64,000 nucleotides of DNA, taken from contig NW_025954979.1 of assembly GCF_022376445.1 (NCBI RefSeq), forward strand, positions 124,001 to 188,000, written 5' to 3'. Below the pieces are notes generated by a model. That model saw only the letters and a list, made by a program, of their open reading frames with translations, made no database searches and had not been told where the DNA came from. Below, one piece after another: positions 36,217 to 47,650 of this stretch. Each line of letters begins with the position of its first letter. Positions within the stretch are counted from its first letter, which is position 1. The position numbers and the translations under genes were made by a program. Source of the DNA: Fomitopsis serialis (taxonomy: Eukaryota > Basidiomycota > Agaricomycetes > Polyporales > Fomitopsidaceae).

Positions 36217-37665
36217 AATCTGTGAATTAAAAGGACGCCAGGAGTTTGGCAAGGAAGAAACGAATGTACAGCACAGGCTGCTCACAGTAGAGTTGGAAGG
36301 AGGCTATCCAGGCCGCCGCTTCATTATAAGCGGTGCATACCAGCGACTCCGCGTCTGTCCACGCTGCTGTGCCCTCGTAATGCATTGACAGACAGACTCA
36401 GCATAGAGGAGCATCACCATTAGCATCACAATCCTGTCAACGAGTCTCGATCACTGACAGCATGATGGGTCACCGGTTCCAGGTTCCCGGCCAAGTATTG
36501 TCGTTGGTATGTTCTGAGCCAAGGGGAAAGAAGAGGGCCATATGGCGGCAGAGACGAAAGACCGCCGCCTTGAGCTACTAGTAGCAAACGCGCGTGTACG
36601 CGTGGTAGCATACAACAATACCGTGCGGAGCGCAGTCGCTGCGAAAGATGGTATCTTGCCCTAGAGCCTGAGTACTTAGTACTGAGTACTGACTATGGTC
36701 ATGGGGTATGTCGTCGTGGAAGCAACAAAAGAGACTATACAGCAAGTCTCAGCAAGTTCGCAGGAGTGGTCGATACAGTATGCCCATCCAGCCAGCTTGG
36801 CAGACTCTGCGCAGGCAGGCGGATGCAAGCCGAGAGGCCGAGACGGCTAGTCCAAGGCAGTACGCTGTTGATCGACAGATCCAGACGGCCTCCCTATCGT
36901 GCTGGAGACGAGCCAAGGACAAGTCGAGGCACACCGTGACCATGCCGCGAGGGCGGCTGTAGCAACAGCCCAGAGTCACGTCAGTGTTGAGCGAGAGAGC
37001 AGCAGACACGACGACGAGCGACGACCGCCTTTTATACATCCACGGCCGCCCCAGAAGCACAGGTGGAGCATCGCACTGATATCATCGAACCGTTGCTTCG
37101 ACATCTGCGAAGCGATCCTTCGACGAATGCGGAATGTCACCTTCCCAACTGGGAAACGCACCATACGCACCGTTGATGACAGCAACCTGTCGACGAGCGT
37201 GCGAGTGGATCGCCCGCAGCCTTGCCGTCGCGACCTGTGCTGGATCAAGTCGGCTCGTACGGATGGCCGCATGCGCGGGGAAACATCAACACCGCACATC
37301 ATATGGGACAGGAGCAGGATCAGACGTACATGTGTGTCTGCCGCGCGTGGTTGTCTCCGGCATTCTCAGCGTCGTATCAATTCCTTCATTTACTTTTGGA
37401 CTGTAGAAGAATACAATGTACGCTATGAAAGACACTCGTTCGAGGACGGTTACTACAATGACAATGCCAGGACGTATGCATCCATCACAAATCCACTATT
37501 AACCAAAGTGTCGTACCTTACTGATTGGAGACAGGCGAGGACGGATCTTTTTAAAACAACCTTACACCCAGGAGAACAAACACGAAACACAGAAAAGAAT
37601 GTCGACGCGAAGTATAGAAATTTGAAGTGATCGTGGTCGCTGCTTGAAAGCTCGACGGCTGAGTC
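36217..37665. other. Spacer of 1.45 kb, no gene accepted
   Basis: Upstream of the GH43 gene and downstream of the homeodomain gene. A 243-codon open frame (36,899-37,630, plus strand) is present but its residues look random. Its AT-rich end (37,380-37,640) resembles 3' untranslated DNA. Confidence 0.45.
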
Positions 37666-39394
37666 CTACACCCCGCAGGAACTGGTCCTCATCCGTCCGC
37701 CGCGCTGCCCACCAGAGTCTTGACGCCTGCCCTTAGTCGTCTCTTGACTACTCCCCAGCGATGCCGCAGAATCCGCAGGCACCACCGGTATAGCATCCTG
37801 CAGCATTGCCGTGAAGTTTCCGCGCTCCCACTGCCCTCCGTACGGCACACTCGGGACCGGGGGCATGTACGGCAGCTGCCACGTCGGCATATGAGGGCGA
37901 TAGACAGGATTCGCAGCCTCTGCGTATGCCTGAGCGGGGTACCACGAATGGGCCTGCACGGGGTTGACCGCATACAGCGCGTGCCCGACCGTGCTGGGGT
38001 TGCGGGACCTGAGGAGCGGGCTCTCAAGGATGTCTCCAAGCTCGAGGGCGGCGCCAGGGTGTGCGAAGCCATGGGGCGTGCCGAACCTAGACGGATTCAA
38101 GCTCGCGGGGACGGCGTGGCAGATAGGCGAGAGAAGTAGGGCCAGTGTTCGGGATGGCAGGGGTCGAGCCACCGCTCGGCTTCCGGTTCTCGTCTTGCTG
38201 GAACTGAGAAGGTCCGTGGGTAGCTAGAGGCCCGATGGGGTACACCACGTACGGCGTGGACATGCCTAAGCCGAGAGGGTTCTGCTGAGGGAGCGAGCCG
38301 ACGTCCAGTCCAGCCTGAGAAGCACGTAGAACAGAAGGGTTCGTGGCCACAGAAGTGTTATTTTCAGCGACAGAAGAGTGGGAAGGACTAGGCAAGAGAC
38401 TCTCGTAGTAAATCTGGTTCTGGTGCTGCATATATGCTTTGTACGTGCCGACAGACTCCTCGATCCCGTTCGAAGGACCCAGAATACCAGAAATGCTGTC
38501 ATAGAGCGCTTGACGTTCCGACCCCGAGAGTAGGCCAGAGAGATCCGGAGGCAAGCCAGTTCTACGTTCTCTTCATGTTCGTCCACTGCGGTACGCCCTG
38601 CGTGTTGGATGTTGCCTGAAGCCTCGACTACTTGACCAGACTGGAAACCTCCCGAGGGAAGAGACGGAGTTGGCACAGTAGCAGGTATGATAGGCGTAGT
38701 GCTCGCAGACGTTACGAAGGGTTGCTTGGTCTGAAAGTCCGGCCGACCAGAGACAGACGGTCCATAGTAGTAATACCAGTTGTTCAAAGGAACATCGTTC
38801 CCGCTGCTGAAGGACGCGTATTCGCCATACGCACCGACAGGATCGGTTCCGTGTTGCGCAGGCGTCAGGAGGAGGTTCGGGCTCGAGAAGCTGCTGTCAC
38901 CGTCCTCACTGGCGTCGAAGGTCATGTCCGGAGTGGACGAGGGACCACCCTTCAGCCGTACTTCCCTCTGTGACTCGTCAGTCCAACCGCTGCAGTTCCA
39001 GACGAGAGCTAAACATCACCTGCGAGCGCACTGGCGTAGACTGTGCTCCTTCAGTGCGCGCGTCCTCCCTGGCGACCCTCAGCCCCTTGGTATGGTACCA
39101 GTCGTATATATGCCGGCGATTAAGGTTGAATCGCCTCTGGATGGTCTGTCGCTCCGCGAAGGACGGCATCTCCTTGCTGCCCGGGACGATCAGAGCCTCG
39201 AGTTCCGTCACGATTTCTGGACCCAAACGCGACGCCAGACTGTCGATGTTGACTCGCTTGCGCGTGTTGGACGTGGACGGACGTCCTATTTTCTTCTCGT
39301 CCGCTGGTGGGTCGGATGCATCCTTGGGGGCTTTGGAGGCTTGAGCCCGCTTGCGAGGGGCGGAGGGTTCGGTGTGAGCTGTTGTCCTGGCCAT
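37666..39394 (-). CDS. Homeodomain-type transcription factor
   Basis: A nuclear DNA-binding regulator. Exon 1 (39020-39394) starts MARTTAHTEPSAPRKRAQAS and contains a homeodomain-like unit at residues about 45-110: RVNIDSLASRLGPEIVTELE, then PSFAERQTIQRRFNLNRRHI with YDWYHTKGLRV as recognition helix, in which W, H and the basic end match the homeodomain pattern WFxxxR only loosely. A 52-nt intron (38968-39019) leads to exon 2, a Ser/Pro/Tyr/Gln-rich region of more than 350 residues without known domain, suited to activation. Frame breaks occur near 38,560 (before LPPDLSGLLSGSERQALYDS) and near 38,110 (before HAVPASLNPSRFGTPHGFAH). It ends at 37,666. Homeodomain proteins of mushrooms often regulate development, but which one this is cannot be told. 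Confidence 0.72.
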
Positions 39395-39754
39395 GCTGGG
39401 TATTGTTCACTATCGTTCGCTGCCTTGAAGACCGTCTTCAGAGTGTTGAGGACAGAATGTATGCAGCAATGTCGTCCTGGTCTGAGTGAAGATGGAGGAC
39501 GGGGAAGAGGAAAGACGCGGCGCGACAACCGTGCACTCCCGCGCTAGCTGTGCCCTCTGACACCCCGACGTACTCATTTTGCAGAAATGGCGGTAGCAGA
39601 GATTAATTATCTACCAAACGGCAGGTCACCCGAGCTGACCATTCTTGTCTGAAAAGACAAAACAAGAACTTGGAGGTGGGAGTAGGTTACCGGGCGGTGT
39701 AGAATAGCGTCCGTGTACAGTATTCTTCGCTGGCGCTCCGTGGATTGTCTCTCA
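39395..39754. other. Short spacer
   Basis: A 360-bp stretch upstream of the homeodomain gene and downstream of the COQ1-type gene; nothing coding recognised. Confidence 0.5.
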
Positions 39755-41287
39755 TTACCACGTCCGTTTCACCACCCGCTCCGTCAAGACCTCCAGCGCA
39801 CCCTTCGCATCGCTGTCCGGGAGCATCGCTAACACCCGCGCGCCTTGTCTGCGTGTCGCAGAGCGAGGTCGCGGGTGCGCTCGACGCCTGAAGATCGACG
39901 TACGAGGTCTCGGGCCTGGAATGGAATTGATCAGGATTGGTCAAGCTCGGGTTCGAGTTAAGATACACTTACAAGTTCGACATCGCCTTCTTGGGAGAAC
40001 TTTCGCTTTATCAAGGGTCCCATCTCTGGGTGCTCCTCCCAAGCGAAGAGCGCAGGCCCTGTCGCGAGACCTAGCTTCAAATCGGCCCCCCCTGGTTTAC
40101 CCAAGGCTGCTTCGCCAGACTCATAGTCAAGGATGTCGTCCACGAGCTGTATGAAGCTATGGTGAGTTCAATCACACTGCACAAACCACGGAGCCACATT
40201 ACCTGGAATGCAATGCCGAGGTTGCGACCATACGCATACGCGACCTCCTTCCAAACCTCGCCCTCTCTGCATCCGCCAAGCACCGTCGCTGCTCGCACAC
40301 CCTTCGCCATCAAGCTAGCCGTCTTCATGTACGTCTTCTGGAGATAAATGTTGAAGTAGTCCCCGGTCGCGCTCGGTGCACCCTTAAGGCCCAGCTCCTC
40401 GCCGTGTACAGACTTCAGCTGCAAGATCTCGCCCTCCACAAGGTTCGCAATGACGCTGGCAATGAGCTCGACGACCTCGCTGTCACCGAGACGCGACAGC
40501 GCCGCACTGGTACGACCCAGGAGGAAGTCGCCTGCAAGGACGGAGAGCTTGTTCCCAAATGCGACCGGAGCAGAAGCTACACCGCGGCGCAGGGGCGACT
40601 TGTCGATGACGTCGTCATGCAGAAGGGACGCGACATGGATCATCTCCACAATCTGTGCGAGGCGGATTTGGTGGGGAGCAGGCAGAGGGGGACGAGAGTG
40701 CCGGTGCGCCGTTGCTCAACGCCTCGGGCGGCGGAAGGGGTGGCTGGCGCGGTGGCCGTGGTGGCCTGATGGAGAAGACGCCTCGAAGGACGCAGTGTAG
40801 TCCGGCATGTTGGGATTGAAGTCGTTCAACACGTCCGCTCGCGTGAGTGGTCTGTCCAGCTCTTCTGTCCGCCCGCCCGCACCCTCGCATTCCGCCGCCC
40901 ACTGTTTGACGTGCCAACCGCCACCCATTCCATTGTAGCCTGCGAGAACAATAGCACAAGCAGAGGCCTGAGTTGTTTTGAGGGATGCAGGAAGTAGTAC
41001 TTCGCTATTTCGGAGAGCCCGGGATGTGCGGAACCCAAGAGGTTGAGCAATGTTTGGCGGAGATGTTCCAGTTGGGGTGCTAGTAGTTTATAGGGGTCTG
41101 GGCGACCAGAGCCGGGCTGTACATTAGAGGGTGGCGGTATGGGACTCGTAGGCTCGCCATGTTGAGTTGGAAGCGACCTTGGCTGCTGAGCCTGTGCGCT
41201 GTATTTTCGGCAAGCCCGCGTGACCGCGTATGTTCGTCTAGGGATCGTGCTAGACACGCGTACTTTTGGTGCCAACCAGCGTCGCAT
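39755..41287 (-). CDS. COQ1: Polyprenyl diphosphate synthase, mitochondrial ubiquinone side-chain (Coq1-type)
   Basis: A trans-polyprenyl diphosphate synthase that makes the ubiquinone side chain from farnesyl or geranylgeranyl diphosphate and IPP in mitochondria. The ATG at 41,287 starts a basic, Ser/Arg-rich presequence (MRRWLAPKVRVSSTIPRRTY). The substrate-binding GKxxRP-like element is HPSKQLRPLLVLLFSQ. The first Asp-rich motif is LLHDDVID within VEMIHVASLLHDDVID, and the second is LVDDILDYES, both intact. Downstream are FNIYLQKTYMKTASLMAKG, AYAYGRNLGIAFQ, KRKFSQEGDVEL and a last exon ending VLTERVVKRTW at 39,755. Introns lie near 40,140-40,200 and 39,915-39,970. Frame breaks occur near 40,940 (one A seems missing in GCTACAATGG), in the Pro-rich loop near 40,680-40,740 and near 39,835. 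The order of motifs makes the identity clear. Confidence 0.9.
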
Positions 41288-41868
41288 GACCAGCAGGACG
41301 CTATGGCAGCGCGTCGGGGACCGTGGCAGAGAGGGATGGGTTCGGAGGTCGACTTGAACGGGCGAGCTAGGCGTCCCGAAGCCGTCGGGCGCTGTGACGC
41401 AGACTCGCCGGAGATTGTAACCGAGAATTTGGCGCCTTTATCCGAGACGTCGCACTATTCAGGCACTACTGTCGCCTTCCAACAACCCCAGTGTTTGCAC
41501 ACCAACTCTATCGCCAGTATAACACTACCAGATAATATTCACACATGCCTCAATAGGCACTATTCAATTAGAGTAGGCGAAGAGAAACGAAAGCTTGATG
41601 CCTTCTCGAAGGCTGATACTATTCCTCCGATTTCGAGCCCTCGCAACGGGCGTGCTATCGCTCCAAAAGTATGCGAGTTCGGTGGGGCAGCAAAGGCGAC
41701 GTACTAGTAGTAAATAGTAAAGCAACACCTCTCATTGGCTGATCAAGCCAGCCCTGAAATCCCCGAGAGGCCCGGCCTGTCGTACTGTACCGTCATCGCA
41801 TACGCATTGTTGCAGACCCGAGCAAGTAACTGCGGTACCTGAGCAAGCGAAACGTCGTATATGACGTA
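41288..41868. other. Spacer, no gene accepted
   Basis: A 581-bp stretch upstream of the COQ1-type gene. The plus-strand 182-codon frame starting at 41,159 overlaps the COQ1 start and looks like a shadow. Nothing else seen. Confidence 0.5.
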
Positions 41869-42444
41869 TCACCGAGCTGTGCGTTCAGGACGTGGGCCGA
41901 CGTGCAGCACAGGTGCGGCAGCGAGACGCCCCCGTAGTTCTGAGACTGGCTTCCGGAGATGCTTCGCCAATTCTCGTGCCTTCGAAGAATCGCATCAGCC
42001 AGTGTTTCAAACGTACGAATCATTGTCACCTTCAGCTCCAGCTCTTCCCAAGACACGGATGAGGTACTATTCAGAGCCAAAAGCATGACGGGATCCTTGT
42101 CGCCCGTGCCATTCTCTGTGGCGTCATCATCGTACTGTTCTTCGTCGATGGGTAACACAACGACGCGTCCTACTGTTTTCCAGGCCATGTGAGATATCGC
42201 ACAATATCACGTCAAGACAACAAGGACGTACCTCAGTATCGACCATCCCAGCGTCCTGCTGCCTTGTCTCCTTCCAAACTTCCCCGCCCAACCCGACGAT
42301 GACGCGTACATTGTCCTTGGGTCTATGCGGATCCGCGGCAAAGGAAACGAGTTGACCCTCCGGCGTAAAGAGGGCAACCGTGTGCAGCTCAGGCAGTGCG
42401 AGCACTTGCGAGAGGAGATTGCGCAGGTTGGACAGGTTGAGCAT
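41869..42444 (-). CDS. Roadblock/LC7 protein, LAMTOR2-like (Ragulator subunit)
   Basis: A roadblock-fold protein resembling LAMTOR2/p14, which helps tether Rag GTPases and TORC1 signalling to the lysosome or vacuole. From the ATG at 42,444 it reads MLNLSNLRNLLSQVLALPEL, HTVALFTPEGQLVSFAADPH, VRVIVGLGGEVWKETRQ and MVDTE, then after an intron GRVVVLPIDEEQ, an acidic loop, DPVMLLALNSTSSVSWEELE, and after a second intron ARELAKHLRKPVSELRGRLA to a stop at 41,869-41,871. The residue pattern of two helices flanking a five-stranded sheet fits the family. At the first junction (about 42,180-42,232) the canonical donor and acceptor are out of phase by one base, consistent with one missing base before the donor. 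An in-frame ATG at 42,528 would add 28 residues; the inner start fits the family better. Confidence 0.75.
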
Positions 42445-42912
42445 TGGTGCGACGACGGGAGAGGTGGTGGCCGCACTCGCCGCGCCACAGGCGCGTCCCG
42501 TAACCGACGCGTCATGGCCCCCGGCCACCCCACGCAGCGTACTCTCCGAATGCCGACAATTCCTTCAACCCATGCGCACCGCAACAGGTTAGGAGGAATC
42601 ACAGGTCAACTAGCCTACAGACACCACACATCGCAGTCAGCTAGTACTAGCACTACTTAGACATAACGAACTGAGGCAACAACTACTGCATACTTCATAC
42701 GTCCGCGAGCTCAGAGACAGTTCGGCCAATCAGGAAAGCCATGCACCCAGAGGCGACGAAGAAAGCTATGGACAGTAATGGTGACTAGAATAAAATAAGT
42801 TCAAAGTTTGCGCGCAAGCGAGGACCAGCCAGCTTCGATGTCTGGTTACTGCCCGGGTTTCTGTCCCTGCTGTAAGGATCATCAGCACCAGAATATAATG
42901 TGTCCTGCTTAC
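42445..42912. other. Spacer between LAMTOR2-like and Mei2-like genes
   Basis: A 468-bp stretch; AT-richer from 42,600 to 42,800, likely promoter of one gene and 3' region of the other. No gene seen. Confidence 0.5.
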
Positions 42913-45726
42913 TTACCAGGTAGCCATGAGCTGCTGATAACTTGGTTGAGAGTTGTGAGACATCTGAGGCATACCAGGGGGCGGCGGATTCGGCTGCATC
43001 ATTTGCTGTTGTGGCATACCGTAAGACATCGGGGGCGGCGCCTGCTGCTGATGCTGTTGTGGACGTTGCTGCGCTTGGCTGTTTTGCTGCAGCAGAGCGA
43101 GCAGGTTCGGGGCCAGGCCAACCAGAGCGGGTGGCGGCGGGGGAGGTTGCGGTGTAGAATTCTGGTGCGCCATCCCTGGATACGAACTCGCTGTTGCAGA
43201 TGGTGGAGCTGCATTCGGAGGGAAGGGAGGCATGGAAGGAGGCGCAGCATAGTAATGATTGCTTGGGGGTGGTGGCTGGGGTGGCATTGGTGGCATCCCC
43301 GGTGGGGGTGGTGCCGACGCGGGAGGCGGATTGCCCAATGCCCCACCGGACATAGCCCCAGGCTGTTTCAAAGCTGCCAGCAGCTACACAAGCAGTATGA
43401 GCACCATGATGAGGAATGATTAGTACGAGCTTACCTGCTGGACCTTCTTGGCCTGTTCAAGACGTTCATCAACAGGCTGTACGAGGCAGTGAGTGATACA
43501 TCTGCCAGAAATAGTGTGCCACTTACCGGAGCTGGTGGAGGACCTTGAGTGTAAGGTGAAGGCGGACCACCGCCATAGCTGGGAGGGCCGGGTGGCCCAG
43601 GAGGTCCGGACGGACCGGGACCACCATACCCGCCAGGGCCTCTACCATCAAACTTGCCACCACCATAACCGCCACCACGTCCTCTACCGCCACCACGGCC
43701 ACCAGAATAATCGCCCTCATAGGGACGCTCTCTGTCACGATCTCTGCCCCAATCCCCACGACGCTCCCAGTCATCCCCTCCATAACTGCCGCGACCCCTA
43801 CCACGACCTCCACCACGACCACCACGACGACCGCGTGGCGAAGGTCCTTCCCATTCTCGTCCTCGATCGTAACCCCCTCGTTCCTCGCGCCTGTCACGAA
43901 TGGTCAGAAGACTCCCTGGACATGCGACTCACACTCACCTTGGCGAGGCACCGTGTTCGTCCTCTTCCTGAGCTGCGAAGACGATCTCCATTACACCATC
44001 TTGCAGTCCTTGGTGGCGTAGCCGATCATGGGCCTCATCGCTTGCCTAGGGACACGCGCTCAGCAGCTTCTCAATAGGCGAGTCACAAAAACGTACCCTT
44101 GTATCGTAGAACTCAACGAAGCGTTGGCTAACACGAGGATCAGCGATCATCCCCTCTCCGTGTTATTTTACGTACTCCATACGATCCCCTGCCGGCCTTA
44201 CAGACTTGACATCACCGAATTGCTGAAACTTCCGGCGGACTTCGTTGTCATCAATCGGCTGACCTGAAGCAGAATTCCTTAGAGTCACTATGAGTGTTCC
44301 CTGCAGCTGCTATAGTTAAAGGCTGGTGAGAATCCTCGCATGTCGAACAAACAGAAGTCGGGGCTTACTTGCTGTTTGTCTTTCTCGGCCCCTCTTCCAC
44401 CGTCGTCGCGGGGCAACGAGTAATGGACATCGATCTGCACACAGATTCTCAACAACGAGGCCAACCTCATGGCTGACGCTAAGCTTACCGGACGGCTGCT
44501 TATCTCCGAGCCTTGCAGTCTTTCCCTGGCTCGTTCTGCAGCACGCAGATCATACTAGAGTTACAAGAGGTCATCCTTAGCTCGCTCCCAATGAGAACCA
44601 CAAGGGCCAACTCACGTAAGTGACGAACACCATCCCCCGATTAGCGATCAAATCAAAGAACGTCTTGATCTCGCCATGCTCCTCAAATAAGCCGCGGACG
44701 TGGTCACTGCTCGTCTCGTACTGTGTATTAACCAGTCATTTGATCAGCTTAGCTCAGGCAAGGCGGCCGAAACTTCGTCGGAACCCCAAACAAGACTTGC
44801 CTTAATGTTACGAATGAAGAGTGTACGACAGGGGCGCTCTCGCTGTATGCGATCCTCAATTATTGAGTCATGCACCTTTTCCTCCCTTGGACGCTGGACA
44901 CGTTTAGGACGCCCTCCAAAGCCACTCTGGTCATAACCACCTGAATCGTCTAACGGAGAAATTCAACGGGTGAGAACACTGTCATGCATACCGTGGCTGG
45001 AAGGCCGAGCAAAGTGCAGATACGAAGAAGGGTTTCGCGCGAGTGCCAACTGCCTTGAAGCCAGGGCCGGTTACGAGAACGCCACAGGACCTCAGCTCAG
45101 ACCGTGCTGTATTCCATGTCCGAGGAGTCGTAGAAGAGGACAAGTAATGGAGGACTCGAAACCTTGAACGAAGCCGAGCTGAAGAGACTGTTGTCCGTAG
45201 GATGAGCTCACGCCGTGACTAACATCATCGCAGCGTGCAAGCTACGAGGCATGAAGGCAGGCCGACCCAACCTGGTCTCTGAGGTGCTCCCATTGGCCTC
45301 AAGGCCGAGATACTGGATATGTGGGTTCAACATGGCTTAACTGAGCGCACCTTCAAAGTTGTCGCCATAGCCCTGACCGTACTGTCCAGGTCCGCTCGCA
45401 TCGAAGTTGCCGTTCTGATAGAAGGTATCTTGCCCGGACGTAGAGTCGTAGCTGCTGTTAAAGCTTCCCATGTCCCCTCCTTGCGGAGGACCCTGATCGT
45501 ATGAGGTAAACCCTCCATCATGACTGCCACCGTATTGGCCACCGCTGTGACCATGCCAATCGCCTCGCCCGCGGCCGCGGCCACGGCCAAACCCTCTACC
45601 ACGGGGAGGGGCGCCCGAGTCGAAGCGGTGTGATCTGTCAGGCCCAAAACCGTTCGGAGGGCCTCCTCTTCGTGACTGTGGACTTTCGTGTGGGGTTTGA
45701 TAAGGATTGTAGCGATTCATTGTCAC
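42913..45726 (-). CDS. Mei2-like protein with two RRMs and Gly/Arg- and Pro/Gln-rich regions
   Basis: An RNA-binding protein whose two RRMs resemble RRM1-RRM2 of Mei2 and plant Mei2-like proteins, linked to meiosis or growth control. The first exon (45,340-45,726) encodes a start MTMNRYNPYQTPHESPQSRR with an RGRGRGRG stretch. RRM1 carries CRTLFIRNIK, then FEEHGEIKTFFDLIANRGMV with FVTYYDLRAAERARERLQGS and IDVHYSLPRDD. RRM2 carries GTLIVTLRNSASGQPIDDNE, VRRKFQQFGDVKSVRP, QRFVEFYDTR and the helix DEAHDRLRHQGLQDGVMEIV. A Gly/Arg-rich (RGG) region and a Pro/Gln-rich C-terminus ending SQPSYQQLMATW follow. The third RRM of true Mei2 is not seen. At least nine introns of about 45-60 nt are present, plus one of about 390 nt (44,950-45,345). 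No frame break was found. It shares a 372-bp divergent promoter with the Rab5-type gene. Confidence 0.85.
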
Positions 45727-46098
45727 GATGTTGAGGGTGAAACGGGTGGACGAGGGGCGATCTCAGCGATGTATTTCAGAAGTGCTTCAAAGCTGTTTTC
45801 AAGTTCAGATGACCAGCACGCTCGTCGGATTGCTCGACTGGATCGACGCGGAGCAGATGTTGTTCACAACAGACACAGAGTGAGAGGCAGAGCAGTGTAG
45901 CAGATGGCCACACCCGCGAGACAGTGACGGTCGGAATACAAGGACGATAGCGAAACGAGCGAAAACTGCTCGGCGCATACGGACATAGCGCCGTGGGAAA
46001 CCTTCCTCTTTGGGCCCGCTCCTCGAGGTGCACCGCTGACGCTGCGCCCTGCGGCCATATCGTATCGTTCTGCAGGCTCGTATATCCCCCTCCTCGCC
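45727..46098. promoter_or_regulatory. Divergent promoter region of Mei2-like and Rab5-type genes
   Basis: A 372-bp stretch separates the two start codons, so both promoters must sit in it. No conserved operator was recognised; a weak GTATAT element lies about 20 bases before the Rab5 ATG. Confidence 0.5.
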
Positions 46099-47098
46099 AT
46101 GTCTAAGCAGCTGCAGTTCAAGCTTGTTCTTCTCGGTGCGTACATCTTTGCTGGGTGACGTGGGCCTCGCTTAGCGACGGTCGTGTGCATGCAGGAGAGT
46201 CTGCTGTCGGCAAGTCCAGGTAACTCGTGCCGTATTCATCGTGCCACAAGAGCTAACGTTGTCACCTTACAGTCTGGTGTTGCGTTTCGTGAAGGACCAG
46301 TTCGATGACTACCGGGAAAGCACTATTGGCGGTATGTGGTGCCTAGATCATGACTACGTGGAGGCGGCTGAGCTCAGTGCATCCCAGCTGCCTTCTTGAC
46401 GCAGACTGTCACGCTCGAAGACCAGACAACGGTCAAGTTTGAGATTTGGTTAGTATTCTATTGAAAGAGCATGATTCACCTCCCTAAATGCACGCCCAGG
46501 GATACCGCTGGTCAAGAACGGTATAAGGTACGTGTCTTGCCGTAGTCCAGCACGCAGTCACTCATGTACTTCGCAGTCTCTCGTATGTCACCCTCGTCTG
46601 TACCAGTCAACAATACAAGATACTGACTGACCAGCCAGGCTCCCATGTACTACCGCAACGCAAATTGCGCAGTAGTCGTCTACGACATCACGCAGTCCGC
46701 ATCTCTAGAGAAGGCCCGTTCATGGATTCGCGAGCTCCAGCGCCAAGCAGACCCTTCCATCGTCATTGCTCTCTGCGGCAACAAAGCAGACTTGTCCGCC
46801 CGACGCCAGGTCTCGCAGGAGGAAGCACAGAAGTACGCAGACGAGGAGGGCTCATGTGGGGCGAGACTAGTGCTAAGTCCGGCGAGGGTGTGCAAGAGAT
46901 CTTCACTGCCATTGGTAGGTTCCACCACGAGTTTCGTCCGATCACACGCTTACACCATGCTTAGCCAAGAAGCTACCGCAGAACGCGCCAGCGTCCGCAA
47001 GAGCGGGTGGCCGGGCGGGTCCGTCGGGGAGATCTGGCGTTGATCTGAACAAGCAAGCCAGCGCTGCCCCAGGCCAGAACGAGCCATGCAACTGCTGA
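46099..47098 (+). CDS. Rab5-family GTPase (Vps21/Ypt5-type)
   Basis: A small GTPase of early endosomes. The protein opens [13 protein letters not shown] and joins over short introns to [18 protein letters not shown], the P-loop, then [17 protein letters not shown] (switch I with the T that binds Mg), [20 protein letters not shown] (switch II, typical of Rab5), [27 protein letters not shown] and ETSAK. The C-terminus is NEPCNC, giving two cysteines for geranylgeranylation. Six short introns are visible; exons lie at 46,099 onward, about 46,196, 46,271, 46,404, 46,501, 46,575 or 46,636, and 46,964. A frame break at about 46,853 separates KYADEEG from [12 protein letters not shown]; adding one base gives the expected [11 protein letters not shown]. 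The G-domain motifs are otherwise complete and of normal length. Confidence 0.92.
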
Positions 47099-47650
47099 GC
47101 GTTCTTGAGCTCCCGTGGTCCCCTGGTGCCTGTTGCGCCGGTCCGTCGTCTCTCCGTTCTACTTACCCACGCCGTCGCTTTGCTAGACCTCATCTTCACA
47201 CTGTTCTACCACTTTCTGTACTATAGGTTCACATCGTCGTATTCTCAGTATTATATGGACCTACCAGAACAGCATTATCGATGCCAGGTTGCCGGTGTTG
47301 CTTTTGACTCGCTGAGGCTGTTTAGATCAATGATTGACTCTGGAGGCGTGCTTCAGTTAGTCTCGGAGGCGCCGCGCGTATATTGGTTGCTGGCGATTGT
47401 AAGACCCAGACACAGACTACTCACTGTACCATGATTTCCTCCTTCTAAGGAGCCCATTGCGAGATTGTAAGTACATCCTCCCACTTCGCCGCGTTTCGGA
47501 AACGCCCGTACGATTCAAAACACCCGACCTGCCCGACTCTCGGCGACAAGGGAGCGCTGGAAGAGCTACTAGCCACTTACTGTATGTCGCCACCAGTACA
47601 GATTGGCGGCGTGTCTCCTCGCTGAAGTGTAATTGTGCTTGCATCAGTTG
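47099..47650. other. Spacer, no gene recognised
   Basis: A 552-bp stretch downstream of the Rab5-type gene. It probably includes its 3' untranslated region. The start of the next gene could lie in it if an upstream exon was missed. Confidence 0.45.

Noticed and set aside
36664..36695. Palindromic GTACTTAGTACTGAGTACT-like run
   Set aside because: Short local symmetry with no second copy or context to suggest a site.
36899..37630. Plus-strand open frame of 243 codons
   Set aside because: No family match, irregular composition, runs through likely promoter and 3' DNA of neighbouring minus-strand genes.
41159..41707. Plus-strand open frame of 182 codons
   Set aside because: Starts inside the COQ1 coding region on the opposite strand and shows no family features.
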